Part shown: positions 1 through 10,100 of the stretch, in pieces
Layout of the letters: each line of letters starts with the position of its first letter
Numbering within the stretch: position 1 is the stretch's first letter
From: Fragilaria radians
Taxonomy: Eukaryota; Bacillariophyta; Fragilariophyceae; Fragilariales; Fragilariaceae
Reading direction: 5' to 3'
NCBI GenBank assembly: GCA_900642245.1
Contig: CAAAJI010000495.1
Location: 1 to 26,730 of the forward strand
DNA: 26,730 bases
The notes under the pieces: model-generated
Seen by the model: only the letters and a program-made list of their open reading frames with translations
Database searches by the model: none
Told to the model about the DNA's origin: nothing
Position numbers and translations under genes: made by a program

Positions 1-134
1 CATGACCTCAACCGAGTCCATCAAAACGTGCGTAACGCAAGGACTCTCAAATTTCAAAGTAGAGTCAGTATAATGGGACTCTAATCCCTCAAAAGTTACC
101 TTTCTGACATTTGTAATTTTCATATCCAATCCAT

Positions 135-944
135 TTAATCAGCAGAGTCATCATCCACACGGTTACTGGATGTTGTAGCTAGACCACTTTCTACAAGCTC
201 AATCTCACCATCATTGTCGTCTTCCTCCTCCACATCCTGCTGTTGTTGTTGTTGTTGCTGATGCAAGACAGCTTCTTCTTTTCCCTCGACCATGGCAACC
301 GTTAGTAAAAAGTCTTTACATTCCTTCTTCTTTTCCAAAATAATGTCACGTTCACGTTCCATTTTAAAGACTCTTCTTTTTAATGTTCGTACATATTCTT
401 GCAAATTGTCAAAGTCATTCTCCACCTTCTTTAATACCTCCAGATCATGTTGTATTTGAATCCTTCGTCGTTCACGCTCTTCTGGTGAAATCTCGTCAAG
501 TGTTTGAGAACAAGAATTGCCTCCAATTTCTTCATCTTCACTTTCATTCTCGTCATCATCATCCTCGTTGCTGCCATCCTCCATACCACTCTTTTCTTCA
601 CAAGATTCCAAATTCACGTCATGAATTTCCTTGTCATCCTTGGGTGTCAATTCCAATTCACGTTTTCGTAAGACAGTCTTGTAATGTTCCAGTCGTATGG
701 ACACCAAGTTTTCACGGTCCATGGCAGCTTGTAACATCGCTCTTGCTTCATCGAGACATTGTTCCAATTCATCCTCATCCAAGATTTCAGTGGATGTAGA
801 ATTGTTCCCTGCTGCTGTCGCGGAAAAAATATCCTTGGTCAATTCAGCTCGAACCTTTGGGTTCATGGCAGCTACCTTGTCCTCTAAATCGGAAGAACTA
901 TTACGATGACGACGTCTTTTCATTGCGGAAAGGAATGAGAACAT
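135..944 (-). CDS. Acidic coiled-coil protein, function unknown
   Basis: A single-exon frame of 269 codons opens with ATG at 944 and ends with TAA at 135. I do not recognise the family. The N-terminus carries a basic patch (KRRRHR, residues 9-14) that could act as a nuclear localisation signal. Two heptad-like, charge-rich segments (about residues 55-100 and 155-210) look like coiled coils. They are separated by a strongly acidic linker (about 118-142, mostly D and E). Near the C-terminus is a run of eight glutamines encoded by a CAG/CAA repeat, then another acidic tail. No membrane segment or signal peptide is visible. The composition suits a nuclear or cytoplasmic scaffold, but that is inference only. 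The low-complexity segments vary in length easily, so homology searches should mask them. The length and clean start and stop support a real gene. Confidence 0.7.
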   Translation of the reverse strand: MFSFLSAMKRRRHRNSSSDLEDKVAAMNPKVRAELTKDIFSATAAGNNSTSTEILDEDELEQCLDEARAMLQAAMDRENLVSIRLEHYKTVLRKRELELTPKDDKEIHDVNLESCEEKSGMEDGSNEDDDDENESEDEEIGGNSCSQTLDEISPEERERRRIQIQHDLEVLKKVENDFDNLQEYVRTLKRRVFKMERERDIILEKKKECKDFLLTVAMVEGKEEAVLHQQQQQQQQDVEEEDDNDGEIELVESGLATTSSNRVDDDSAD

Positions 945-3116
945 TGTTTTTTGTTCGTGTCAAACAGAAAATGGTTGCGTTGTTAATGATAATGATTCTC
1001 AGGTTTGCGATAAAGACTTTTTTATTGTACTGTAGTTGCACCTTATATTCTTTTTTATTAAAGTGTGTGAAAAACGTTTTCAGTAAATAATTCGTGGGCT
1101 TGAACAGAAAGCACTAATTTCCGTTTTAAAATCTAGACCAAAACGCCTCCTCGATGCATACTATGGGTAATTTTTCTGTTAAAATGTTTCATTTTCATTG
1201 TCCCAATAGCGTTTCTTGCCTGAATCAATGCTGACACAATGTACTTTGACCAAGCTATGACAAGTAGATGACCCGACTCAATGTGCATGAAAGTAAACAA
1301 AGGTTTGGCATCAAAAATATTACAACGTATTCACCTGCTGTATATCAAATTCCAATTAGATTAATACTGGAACTATGCACTGTAAGCATATGACATACTT
1401 GCTAAGTAGGTTGCAATCAGGCTTCCCAAAAGAAGATAGTGAATATGATCTGTACATGGAGCTGCCAATAGGTATACCAATCGAATTGGCGATGATAAGA
1501 CACATGTTCTTTAAAAGCTTTATACTGTCAGAAACCGTTAGTATATGGATGCATTAAATTATTTCAACCACATCTAATTGATGAGATTATTCGTGACATG
1601 AATTGATCATCTTGATCATCCGGCAAATACGTTGGCAGCACCAACTCAAACTGATATATCATCTGCTGTAAATCAATGTACACCTTTTACTAGGTAATGA
1701 AGAGGCAAACGTCTAGTTGTGTAAGCTACAACTCTGGCTTGAGGGCTCTCATTCAAGAGATTAGCAGGATAGAACCACACTGGCCTCTACAGTGTTGATT
1801 TGCTGCAGCAGAAAGATGGCGAGGTAATTGGCCTTGAAAGTCAACCACATTAATATCCTCTCTGTTTTCCATTTAATGTCTATGATTCCATGCTATATTT
1901 GTATAACAATCCTACTTTCAAGATCTCACAATTCGTGTTGTACAAGTTGGAACAAGAAACACTTCATTAATGCCATAATTAATGATTGGTCAGAGTACAT
2001 TATTGTCTTGGATTCATTCAAGATGAATATTGACATGTAAGTCTATATATTGGATCTTATAATTGGCCTCCATCTTCAATCCCATAGAACTGACTTTATC
2101 ATTGGAGAAACAGCTGAAGAGTATCCAATTATCATCTCGAATACCTGACAAATTTCAGGGCCTCTCCCTCATAACCTTCAGATTTAGGACGATTTTCCAT
2201 TCTTCTGATTTCCCAAGTCTACCTTTAGGATTGTCATTAGGAAGTAAAATGACGCTTTGTAAGAACATATAATTTCTCAATATACTAGATCATGAAATGC
2301 AAGTCAACATCAATCACATGAGGTGAGGACACCAAGGAAATACTCATCTTTATAGTGATCCACATAAACCTGTCTCATTTTAATACTCAATACTCTTCCA
2401 GATATAGGACTAAGAATTTAGTAATAATGTTATTGCTTTGATAACTTCCATTCTTTGTATTCTTTACTTGTATGAAAGTGTAAGAATTCGAGACAAACGA
2501 AGGATTAACATAACAGGCGTCCTAAGCATAGAACAATATCATTGATTCATCGGATTAAATACATTTATTTAATGCCTTTCATACCAGTATAATTATGGAT
2601 GAATATAGAATGGAATTATTGTTTTCTATCCAATGCAAGTTATCTTGATCAGTTAATGGAATGTGGATAGTATGAATGTACCGATTCTCTTCCTCGATGA
2701 ACTTCAGAAGGGTTAAGGGTCAACAGAAAAAGACTATTGACTCAACGACACAAGCAGAGCCGGCTGACGGCCAGATCGAGAAGAAAGAAAATTTAGCAAT
2801 AATGCAAGTAGCAAGTTCAATTTCCGTGGTATATATTTGTGCAAGTTGAGTAAGAGTTAAAAGCGCTTTCTCAAATAACTCCATGATTACTGTTATTCAG
2901 TTGAAGATGCCGAAAATTAGGAAACCACATATTTTCTCTGTCGTATTGTCTTGGGAGTTCAAGTCGGAAATAATATTGTTGACTTCGAATTTGTATGTCT
3001 AATCGTAAATTGAATTTTGATTCCATATTACGATTGCTTCGATTTAACTATAGCGAACAGAGTTTCATTGCAGCTTTTGGTCGTTGAAGGGAAGAAAAAA
3101 ATAGACTGAAACATGG
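945..3116. other. Gene-poor stretch of about 2.2 kb
   Basis: No reading frame here is longer than about 70 codons, and none translates into anything I recognise. The first roughly 150 bases are presumably the promoter and 5' leader of the minus-strand coiled-coil gene. The last few hundred may serve the plus-strand gene at 3117. A direct duplication of the 9-mer TTGATCATC lies at 1603-1620. I see no RNA gene and no mobile-element remnant. Small spliced genes or non-coding RNAs cannot be excluded by reading alone. Confidence 0.5.
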
Positions 3117-4175
3117 ATGACGCAGACGCTAACCTTTAACCAAGCGAAAAATGCAGTGTTACAATTTAGAATTGCCAATCTCCTCATGCAAAAGTCAATT
3201 CTGTCAATTGAAGCCTCTCCAAAAACTTTCGATTTGATCTTTGATAAGTTGCAGTTTAGGATGCAATCATGTTTGGATGACGCCTTCGAAAGTGAAAAAG
3301 TAGTCAGCGATGGTGTAAATTCCAAGGGCCATGAAGGCCACAGCGCTCCTACGCTACATAATTACCATCTCAATACCTTTAGGTCTTCTGATGACTCAAA
3401 GTTACTGGGAAAGCAAGAGTTAAGGGTAAATGATAATGTGACAGTCCGGGGACCTTTATTACAACAGAGACCAGCTTCTTCTAGACAGCTAACATCAGAG
3501 TGTGAAATATCGAGTGGTGCCTCATTTGAAAGTGCCATAGATCGAGTTGAGAAACTGACGCTTCATAATCGTACATCAGAGGAATTCGGGATCAAGACAA
3601 ATAATTTGAGGCAATTGGACATTGATGGAAGTAGACTTTCTCAGGATGTTGACGACAGATATATGAATGACACAAATTAAACTAAAGAAGTGATTCTAAA
3701 GTCATATCTCAAATATGAACTATATGAAGAGCCTGCCAAAGAATTTTCAACTAATGCCATTCTTGAGGAGTCATCAAGGCTATCTATAAAATCTATCAGT
3801 GAGTTTGAGTTTTCAATTCTGAAAAAGAATCAAATGCAAGGCATTGCATCACCATGCCTGAAAAGCAGCTCAGATTCATGCATCACTAGTGATAAAGCTA
3901 TTATGAATAAATGCCGGCGAAACGTTGTTAAATTTAAGGAGGAGGAACAGAATCAAGCCTTTCAAGGAAGGCAAGAAATAATTGAGAAGATGCAACCTGT
4001 AAGGAACTTTGAATGCTCTAAAAATGATCAATATGATAGCGATGCATCAATAGATATTTGCGAGCTCTACGAACGACCCAAAAGGAGAGATATGTATAGT
4101 AGTTTTGAAAGTTCTTTGTCTGATATGTGGAGATCATCATTATCGGACTTTGATAGCTTTTTTAAGGATAAATAA
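3117..4175 (+). CDS. Unknown protein, probably two exons split by a 57-nt intron
   Basis: From ATG 3117 the frame runs to TAA 3678-3680. The same frame then continues open from 3681 to a stop at 4173-4175. Unspliced, this is 353 codons with one internal TAA. A GT..AG segment at 3631-3687 (57 nt, donor GTAGAC, acceptor ACTAAAG) would remove the stop. It keeps the frame and gives 333 residues (exons 3117-3630 and 3688-4175). The length fits the 62-63-nt introns seen in VPS15, so I prefer the spliced model. The protein has no family I recognise. The N-terminal 65 residues look helical and may fold. The rest is polar and serine-rich. The C-terminus is acidic and aromatic, with repeated SS.SD-type patches. 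An earlier ATG at 3113 overlaps this one but leads to a stop after eight codons. AATAAA overlaps the stop codon. Confidence 0.6.
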
Positions 4176-5151
4176 TAAAATGAGAATTTAAGTTTTGGCA
4201 GAAATAGTAACGTACACGTGTTTCTCTAGCCACTTAAAGTAACTTTCTAAGAGAATGAAAGAAATCATCCCAATTGGACCCTTCCGTCAAGCCACGTGAA
4301 ATGTAGTTGAATATGTACTTCAGATAGGTGATAATTCTTTACAAAACACATTCAGATTACGCAAGGTAACAACAATTTGAAAATTACAATCAGTAGAAAA
4401 GTTTCGGAAACCAAAAGATATACATGGAGGAAAGAAGCGCATCAACTCTCCTTTTCAACTTTCACACAAGGCTCTAATAACTCAGAAACTTCAAAAGTCA
4501 CTCATGTCTTTATAATAATAATCGTATCTTCATATGGTGGGAAATTTGAAGTGAACGTTAGGGTTTTATATTCATGGATGTATGGTGATGAGTGAAAGTG
4601 CTAAGTACACAACCACAAAGGGGAGACCATAGACAGGCCCCTTTTAAAAGTTAAGGGATACATCAATTATTATTCATCCAAGTAAATTTACAAATTGTGA
4701 AATTTACTGTTTTCCCCACTAGTGGGATCCATTTGTTTATTTTACAATAGATCATACCCTGTGTGTGTCAATGCATACTTTATGAATATGAATTTAACTT
4801 GTACATGGGGGAAAATGTGTGTTTTACTTTTTGGTTTTATGGTACGATGAGATGCACAGAGGAACATTACGCCAATTGATCTTAAAATATATATACACAA
4901 TGAGGTTTGTTGTAGTGTGTGTGTGTATTTCTTTTGGTCCAAAAAATTAAGACGTAGAGTTTGCATAATGAAATTCACAGATGAAGACAAAGTTCACCGA
5001 CCTAACATATGTATATACAGAGTGATGTTTGTAGTGGGAGTTTCCTTTTTTCTGGTCTTTGCCTACTTAGATCGACACAAAAAAATATCTCCAAAAAGTC
5101 TATTGAAATATACTCATCATCATCCTAGTCATTATAATCCTGTATGAATTT
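4176..5151. other. Intergenic region with GT repeat and a small hairpin
   Basis: No convincing gene lies here. A 7-bp inverted repeat, AAAGGGG (4617-4623) and CCCCTTT (4638-4644), could form a hairpin with a 14-nt loop. A short GT microsatellite sits near 4914-4926. A 59-codon frame from ATG 4968 to 5147 contains one hydrophobic segment but is too short to accept without expression data. A 12-base string, AAGACGTAGAGT, occurs here near 4950 and again near 5480. Presumably the region includes the 3' ends of both the plus-strand gene ending at 4175 and the minus-strand gene ending at 5152. Confidence 0.4.
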
Positions 5152-5418
5152 TTATGTTCTGGGTGGGATAGGTTGGTTTGGAGCACTCGAGAGTCGTTCC
5201 TGCAATGATTTCAATTCTACTTTGGCATGATCACATATATCATGTAACGATTCCTGATTATGTCGACGAAAATTCATGACGAATGATTCCTCCTCCTGGT
5301 CAAGCATCTTTAAATAATACCGTCCCACAATAGTTACATTGATACGGTATGGATCCTTGGGAGATAACAAAGTACTTTCCTGAAGTAATTGTTGGAGTGT
5401 TTCCCAAAGTTCCTTTTT
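5152..5418 (-). CDS. Candidate 3' exon: diverged second NDUFA5-like unit
   Basis: On the minus strand a good acceptor (pyrimidine-rich tract ending TTTGTACAG) is followed at 5418 by 88 codons open to TAA at 5152. The translation parallels the NDUFA5 domain just upstream. It shares YRINV, then RYYLKMLDQ against RYRIKACLE, then a helix VELKSLQERL against NEMKVLKMML. I therefore read it as a diverged second NDUFA5 unit, either a further exon of that gene or a small neighbour. There is a problem. The first NDUFA5 exon block has its own stop at 5615, and the only GT sites in the right phase before that stop are weak (GTTGGA, GTTGCT, GTTCAT). The best-looking donor, GGAG/GTGAAA, is in the wrong phase. 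No credible separate start exon is visible. The 200 bases in between are pyrimidine-rich and intron-like. Confidence 0.4.
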   Translation of the reverse strand, partial: KKELWETLQQLLQESTLLSPKDPYRINVTIVGRYYLKMLDQEEESFVMNFRRHNQESLHDICDHAKVELKSLQERLSSAPNQPIPPRT

Positions 5419-5614
5419 CTGTACAAATTTTTTGAATCAAAAGGTAAGGAAAAGGATGAATCGGAGTAAAAGAACATCAAGACGTAGAGTATGTGAGTCA
5501 AACACAGATCAAGAAAAAAAAACAAGTGACAATCATGAGATTGGAAAGGACGATATGAAAAAGGGGACAAAGAAATAGCATCGACATGTTGTTTTTAAAG
5601 AAAAAAGATTTTTT

Positions 5615-6250
5615 TTAAGATTTGGTGGATTCCGAAGATGCATCCTTTTCACCTCCAACAAACGGAGCAACATCATCTATGGTAAATTCTGGAAAATGAA
5701 CAATCTTTTCCCAAAATCGATTCTCCAACATCATTTTCAATACTTTCATTTCATTATCGGCTTGGACGACCAATTCTTCTACCTGACCACAATTGCATAT
5801 TTCTTCCACCTTTTCTGGATCATCAGGATATTCAAGACAAGCCTTGATACGATAACGAAAAATTTTCTCCACATTAATTCGATATTGATACGTCTCTGGC
5901 ATGTCCGAAGCGGCCATAACATCCAAAACGGCTTGACATTTGCTTACAATTTTAGATACAGCATCATGATCCACTTCTAATCCAGTCTTAGATCATGAGA
6001 AGAAAAGAAGGAACGGAGGTGTAAGGAATAAAAACAATAAGAATATCCTTCCATGTCATTACAAACAACTATTTCTGATGGTATTTTGAGTCATCATCAT
6101 CAAAATACTTACAAATCCAGTCGAAGTTTTCGCCCTACCCTTTCCAAGCTCCAGTGGCTTGGAAGAGAAGTAGACTTTGCATGGATTCATGGCTGTCATT
6201 TGTCTCAAAGCAGCATTGCTTCGAGCGCGAAGGAAAAGTCCGTGGAGCAT
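5615..6250 (-). CDS. NDUFA5: NADH dehydrogenase (complex I) subunit NDUFA5/B13
   Basis: Two exons (6250-6113 and 5986-5615) joined across a 126-nt intron (donor GTAAGT, acceptor CTAAG, phase 0) encode 169 residues. The protein is an accessory subunit of the peripheral arm of mitochondrial complex I. Family hallmarks visible are TG.TGL at the start of the domain, a first helix ending QAVLDVM, a YR..V segment, and a second helix GQVEELVVQADNEMKVLKMM, followed by FWEKI. These parallel the human and plant proteins (GQLEEVILQAEHEL, GQVEELIEEARDEL). The first 45 or so residues are rich in R, K, S and A with no acidic residues early on, as in a mitochondrial presequence. I chose ATG 6250; the frame extends upstream only to a TTG. 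The gene is divergent from the tautomerase-like gene. A possible extra exon lies downstream at 5152-5418. Confidence 0.85.
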
Positions 6251-6428
6251 GGTTGTTCCCAAATTAGCCGTCCAGGTATGGTTTTTAGGTATCCTGGTAA
6301 GTTACAGTACAGTCAAAAATAGTGGACTGCTGAGAAGACAAGTATGCAAGCACATTAGCACTCGCACTGGATTCGAACCAACTTACGCATCTTTGTGACA
6401 ATTCCATCAAGACGCTGGATCTTTCATC
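6251..6428. promoter_or_regulatory. Short bidirectional promoter region with an isolated B-box
   Basis: Only 178 bp separate the start codons of NDUFA5 (minus, 6250) and the tautomerase-like gene (plus, 6429), so both promoters and 5' leaders must lie here. Positions 6369-6379 read GGATTCGAACC, whose reverse complement GGTTCGAATCC matches the RNA polymerase III B-box (tRNA T-loop) consensus exactly. The surrounding minus strand is not a complete tRNA. The B-box observation is direct; any role in transcription is inference. Confidence 0.5.
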
Positions 6429-6835
6429 ATGCCTCTTGTTAAAATCTTTGCCAAACATGCTCTAAAAAAGCCTATTCCTCTAGTATCATTACAGTCGAAA
6501 CTATGTCAAATTTGGGGTACAAAGCCTGATACTACCAAACTAATCTTACAACGTGTCGATGATTGGACGGATGAATCCTTTGGAGAAGATGTCTATGGTA
6601 CGAAAAACTTTTTTTAAAAACAAACACTCCAAACGTTTGAAAGTAACTCATTCAATCCATTCTTGAATTATTATTAGTAGATATTCGTGCCAAGGGAACG
6701 GATGAAAGAAGTCGAGAATTTGTTCTAGAGGGAATGAAACAAGTACAAAAGGCATTTTTAGAGGAAAAATTAATTGCCAATGTTCGATTGGAAACCTATG
6801 AAGGGTCACGCTATTTTCATGTTCCACCACCCTAG
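6429..6835 (+). CDS. Small tautomerase/MIF-superfamily-like protein
   Basis: Exon 1 (6429-6597) and exon 2 (6678-6835) are joined across an 80-nt intron (donor GTACGA). They give a 108-residue protein ending YFHVPPP. It begins Met-Pro followed by a beta-strand-like LVKIF. This is the layout of tautomerase-superfamily proteins, where Met is removed and the N-terminal proline acts as the catalytic base. The size, about 110 residues, fits a MIF or CHMI-type fold. The assignment rests on this N-terminus, the length and the alternating strand/helix pattern, not on a sequence match I can verify, so the substrate is unknown. The acceptor is a tandem TTAGTAG. Using the first AG (6677) gives DVYVDIRA and using the second (6680) gives DVYDIRA, both in frame. 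No targeting peptide is seen, so it is probably cytosolic. Confidence 0.6.
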
Positions 6836-7156
6836 CAAGAAAAAACAGATTTTTTTTCCGTTTCAGATAATAGAATTACATTTGCAAATACAATATCCTC
6901 ATCGCTACGTTTTGAGAAACACTTGGTTTCCAGAATTAGCTTTAACTAGTTGATTCAGAGTAAGGATTTAAACTCAATAGTCGGCTCTTTCTCACTCATA
7001 GCATAGCGTAAGACTCCTTCACAACGCAATCATGCTTAACTTAGTTTGAGAGATGGAGACAGATATCCATGTGTACAATGTGATTGAATTCTATTTCTCG
7101 ATCATTTAAACATAAGAATTTGAAGTTTGAACAATCCATTCATGATTCATGTTTTC
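6836..7156. other. Convergent 3' intergenic spacer
   Basis: About 320 bp lie between the 3' end of the tautomerase-like gene (plus) and the 3' end of VPS15 (minus). There is a T-run near 6851 just after the first stop. I see no reading frame or RNA signature; the region probably holds the two 3' UTRs and polyadenylation signals. Confidence 0.5.
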
Positions 7157-10100
7157 CTACTGGAAAATCTTGATGCATCCATCGCGGGAACAACTGAGTA
7201 TGGCTTTGATGGGACTTTGGATTAATTTTAAATCCAAAATAGCATCTTGGTGTCTGGATTCGATTCCACCTAATCCTCGTTTGGAGATCCGTGGTAATTT
7301 TGAGCTTTCGAAATTGTGATGCCGTGGCTCTGGACTTTCCTTACATACCATCAAACGACAGCCGTTACGATTCTTCACTTCGAATATCGGACGATACTTT
7401 AAACCAACTTGACCACTTATCGTATAACATTTCAATGGTGATGCAAAATCCCAGTATCGAATCTGCGCATCACCACCACCAGTTATTAAGTAGTTTTGAT
7501 CGTTGCCTCCCATGCTTCCCACCATGGCATTCATCGTTGGTATCATACCACGTCTAGACTCTGACCCCCTATGTTCACTATTCCTTCGTAGCAACGACGT
7601 CAGTTTCCCACCAGATGTATCGATTTCATGAAGTTGACTTATTCCTGTGGATGACTTTCCTGGTCCGAATGCAGACATGGAGTAATCTGTGCGAAAGCAT
7701 TGACGACATGCTCCATCCAAAAGATCAAACATTCCACACTCACCACCAGATGTAACGAAAGCCAAAGGACGAGAATTTGAATTAATCCCTGCTCCAGGAA
7801 TAGGAGCATAGGAAGCAGCAAGTCGGTTAATGGCTTGTCCACCTGAATGCTGCCACAATTTCACATTTCGTTGAAAACGAATGTCCCATAATGCCACATA
7901 ACCCTTGCTAGTTCCGCATACAACCCAGTTTCGATCACTTCCAAAAGCCATGCTTGTCAAGTAACCCATTTCTGCATCATGACTTAGCTGAAAAGGTTCT
8001 CGTTCACATCGCAAGTCCCATGAATGTACGTATCCTCTTTGTGTTGCAAAAGCAACCACAGATTCACTCAAGGTATTAAAGTGCGATACAGCCATAATTT
8101 CGCCCTCCTCTTTGTGATCTATTTCTCTAATGAACGAACTTCCTGACACTCGAGAAAAGTTATTGACCTTTACTCCCGCTGCTATTTGAGCTGGAGGCAA
8201 ACTTGAGGTAACTAGGTCCACTTTCCAGATATGAACTCTTCCGTCTGAAGATGCTGAAGCGACGGAGTGGCTACCTTCCAAGATTACAATGTCATTAACA
8301 CGAACAGGAAGGCCCGATTCCGAGTCTAAGTGGCCGGAGTAAGTGTTGGATGATTCTAGGACTCCGTTAGAATTTGCAATTTTTCCTAATTCCCAGACTT
8401 TGCAAGTGGAATCGAAACTACAGGACACAAAGAAATGTTGGTCTTGGGAAACCGCCAATCTTGGTACTGCTCCTGAATGGCCCTGAACTGGCGAGCTTGA
8501 TGCCACTAATCCCTCAATCTTTGGTCGCCAATCACCCATGACCCTTGAATACAACTTCTTTGGTTTCTTCATTCTCGAAGGCAACTCCAAAGTTTTGGGA
8601 AAGTGGTGGGACGTCTAAGGATTTAAGTTTTCCAACAAGTGACACAGTTGTCTGAAGAGAAGGATCGATAACGCATTCGCATCCCCATTCTCCCCTCAGC
8701 ACCGCATCAATTTGTTGTGACGTATCTGTGTTCATTCTTTGCAATATTTCTTGTTCATCTACGTCAGAGGTTTCCATACTGCCTTTTGCCCTGGGTAAAA
8801 TAGGGTTATCGTCAGAAATCGGATAGAGATTGAGGCCATAAACTTGATGAAGTTCATCTACTGACTGAATTGACGTATATTCAGAATTTGAAGAGGCTTT
8901 ATTGGTAGTTTTTCGGGCAGTATCATACCAAGAAGGGAGATTGAGGCTTTGCAAACTTGATGCAAGTTGGGATTGGAATGATAACTTTTGAGACAATTTT
9001 AAAGATCCCTCTATTGACGCTGAAAGTGTCATTTTCTCTGCTGGCCGAGACGCTTGAATCGATCGACTTCTAGACAATGCTATCAAGTAATCGTTTATTC
9101 CTGGGACATTGTCAATGCCATGCTGTACAGCTAGGTCAGCTACATTCTTTTTAGAAAGAGCAATCGCCAATCCTTCTGTAGTCCAAGGCGAAAGCAAGCA
9201 CTTCTCAAGGCCGTCTGGAGTCTATTAGAGTGCAAAATATTAGAAGTTTTTATCGAGTAATCGATTCTCACTAAATTACTCACCGTCAAGTGCAATACAG
9301 AGGGCTCAAACCTCAAATAGGGTCTAAGAATTGGAACCACAAATACTAGCATGTCTGGAGAGCCAACCGCCTTACAACAACTATTTACGAAAGAGATTGC
9401 TCTCATTCGAATCAACTTCACAGGAAACAAAAGTAAAGGACAGTACTTTTCCATTAGGCACGTGCGTCTTTTTCATTCATAGTCAGTGAAATGAAGTTGT
9501 AATCTAAATCATGTTTTGGGAAATTCTTACCTTCCATTATTTTCATTCCGAGAAGAAAGTCTAGTAGTATCGATAAGCACCGATCGTGATAAGAGTCCTG
9601 CATCGACAAGAGTTGTTAGACATGCAACGGCACTACAAATAACTTTATCTTCAACGTCGAAAAGGGCACTCTCCAAACAGGGTAAGACAAAATGTTCCGT
9701 TGCTGCACGACCAATCATTGAGCAGGGAGCTGCAAGATAATCCAACAATGAAGATCGTAATTGCCAATCACGACGATCATTTAAAAATGACAACATCTGA
9801 GGAAGAATGAATTCCATGACCCTCTCTCGACCAAAGAAACTGCATAAGCGAGCAAGATCTTTCAAGAGGGCCTGCTTTGGAGCTGATGATTGCTCTGACG
9901 TTGCAATGTGCACAATCCATCTAGATACAATATCTTGTAATGTAATCAATTCTTCATCGTATAGATTTACAATCAAATTTTTGTTTTTGTTGGATATTAA
10001 CAGCTGCAATTTGTTGTCCTCTTTCACGTCACACTTTTCCTTAGAAGGTGCTCCATCTAAGAGACGAACAATATGTTCGCCAAATAAATCTGGATCGCGA

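Noticed and set aside
4617..4644. A transcription terminator hairpin
   Set aside because: The 7-bp stem is real but short, and this is a eukaryotic nuclear context where such terminators are not expected.
6355..6425. A complete tRNA gene on the minus strand
   Set aside because: The T-arm is present, but the anticodon arm is missing, the acceptor stem pairs poorly and the total length is about 10 bases too short. Kept only as a B-box observation.
7157..8590. An independent WD40 gene
   Set aside because: The sequence is the VPS15 C-terminal propeller, and the preceding exons lead into it apart from a one-base frame break. The apparent start is a TTG.
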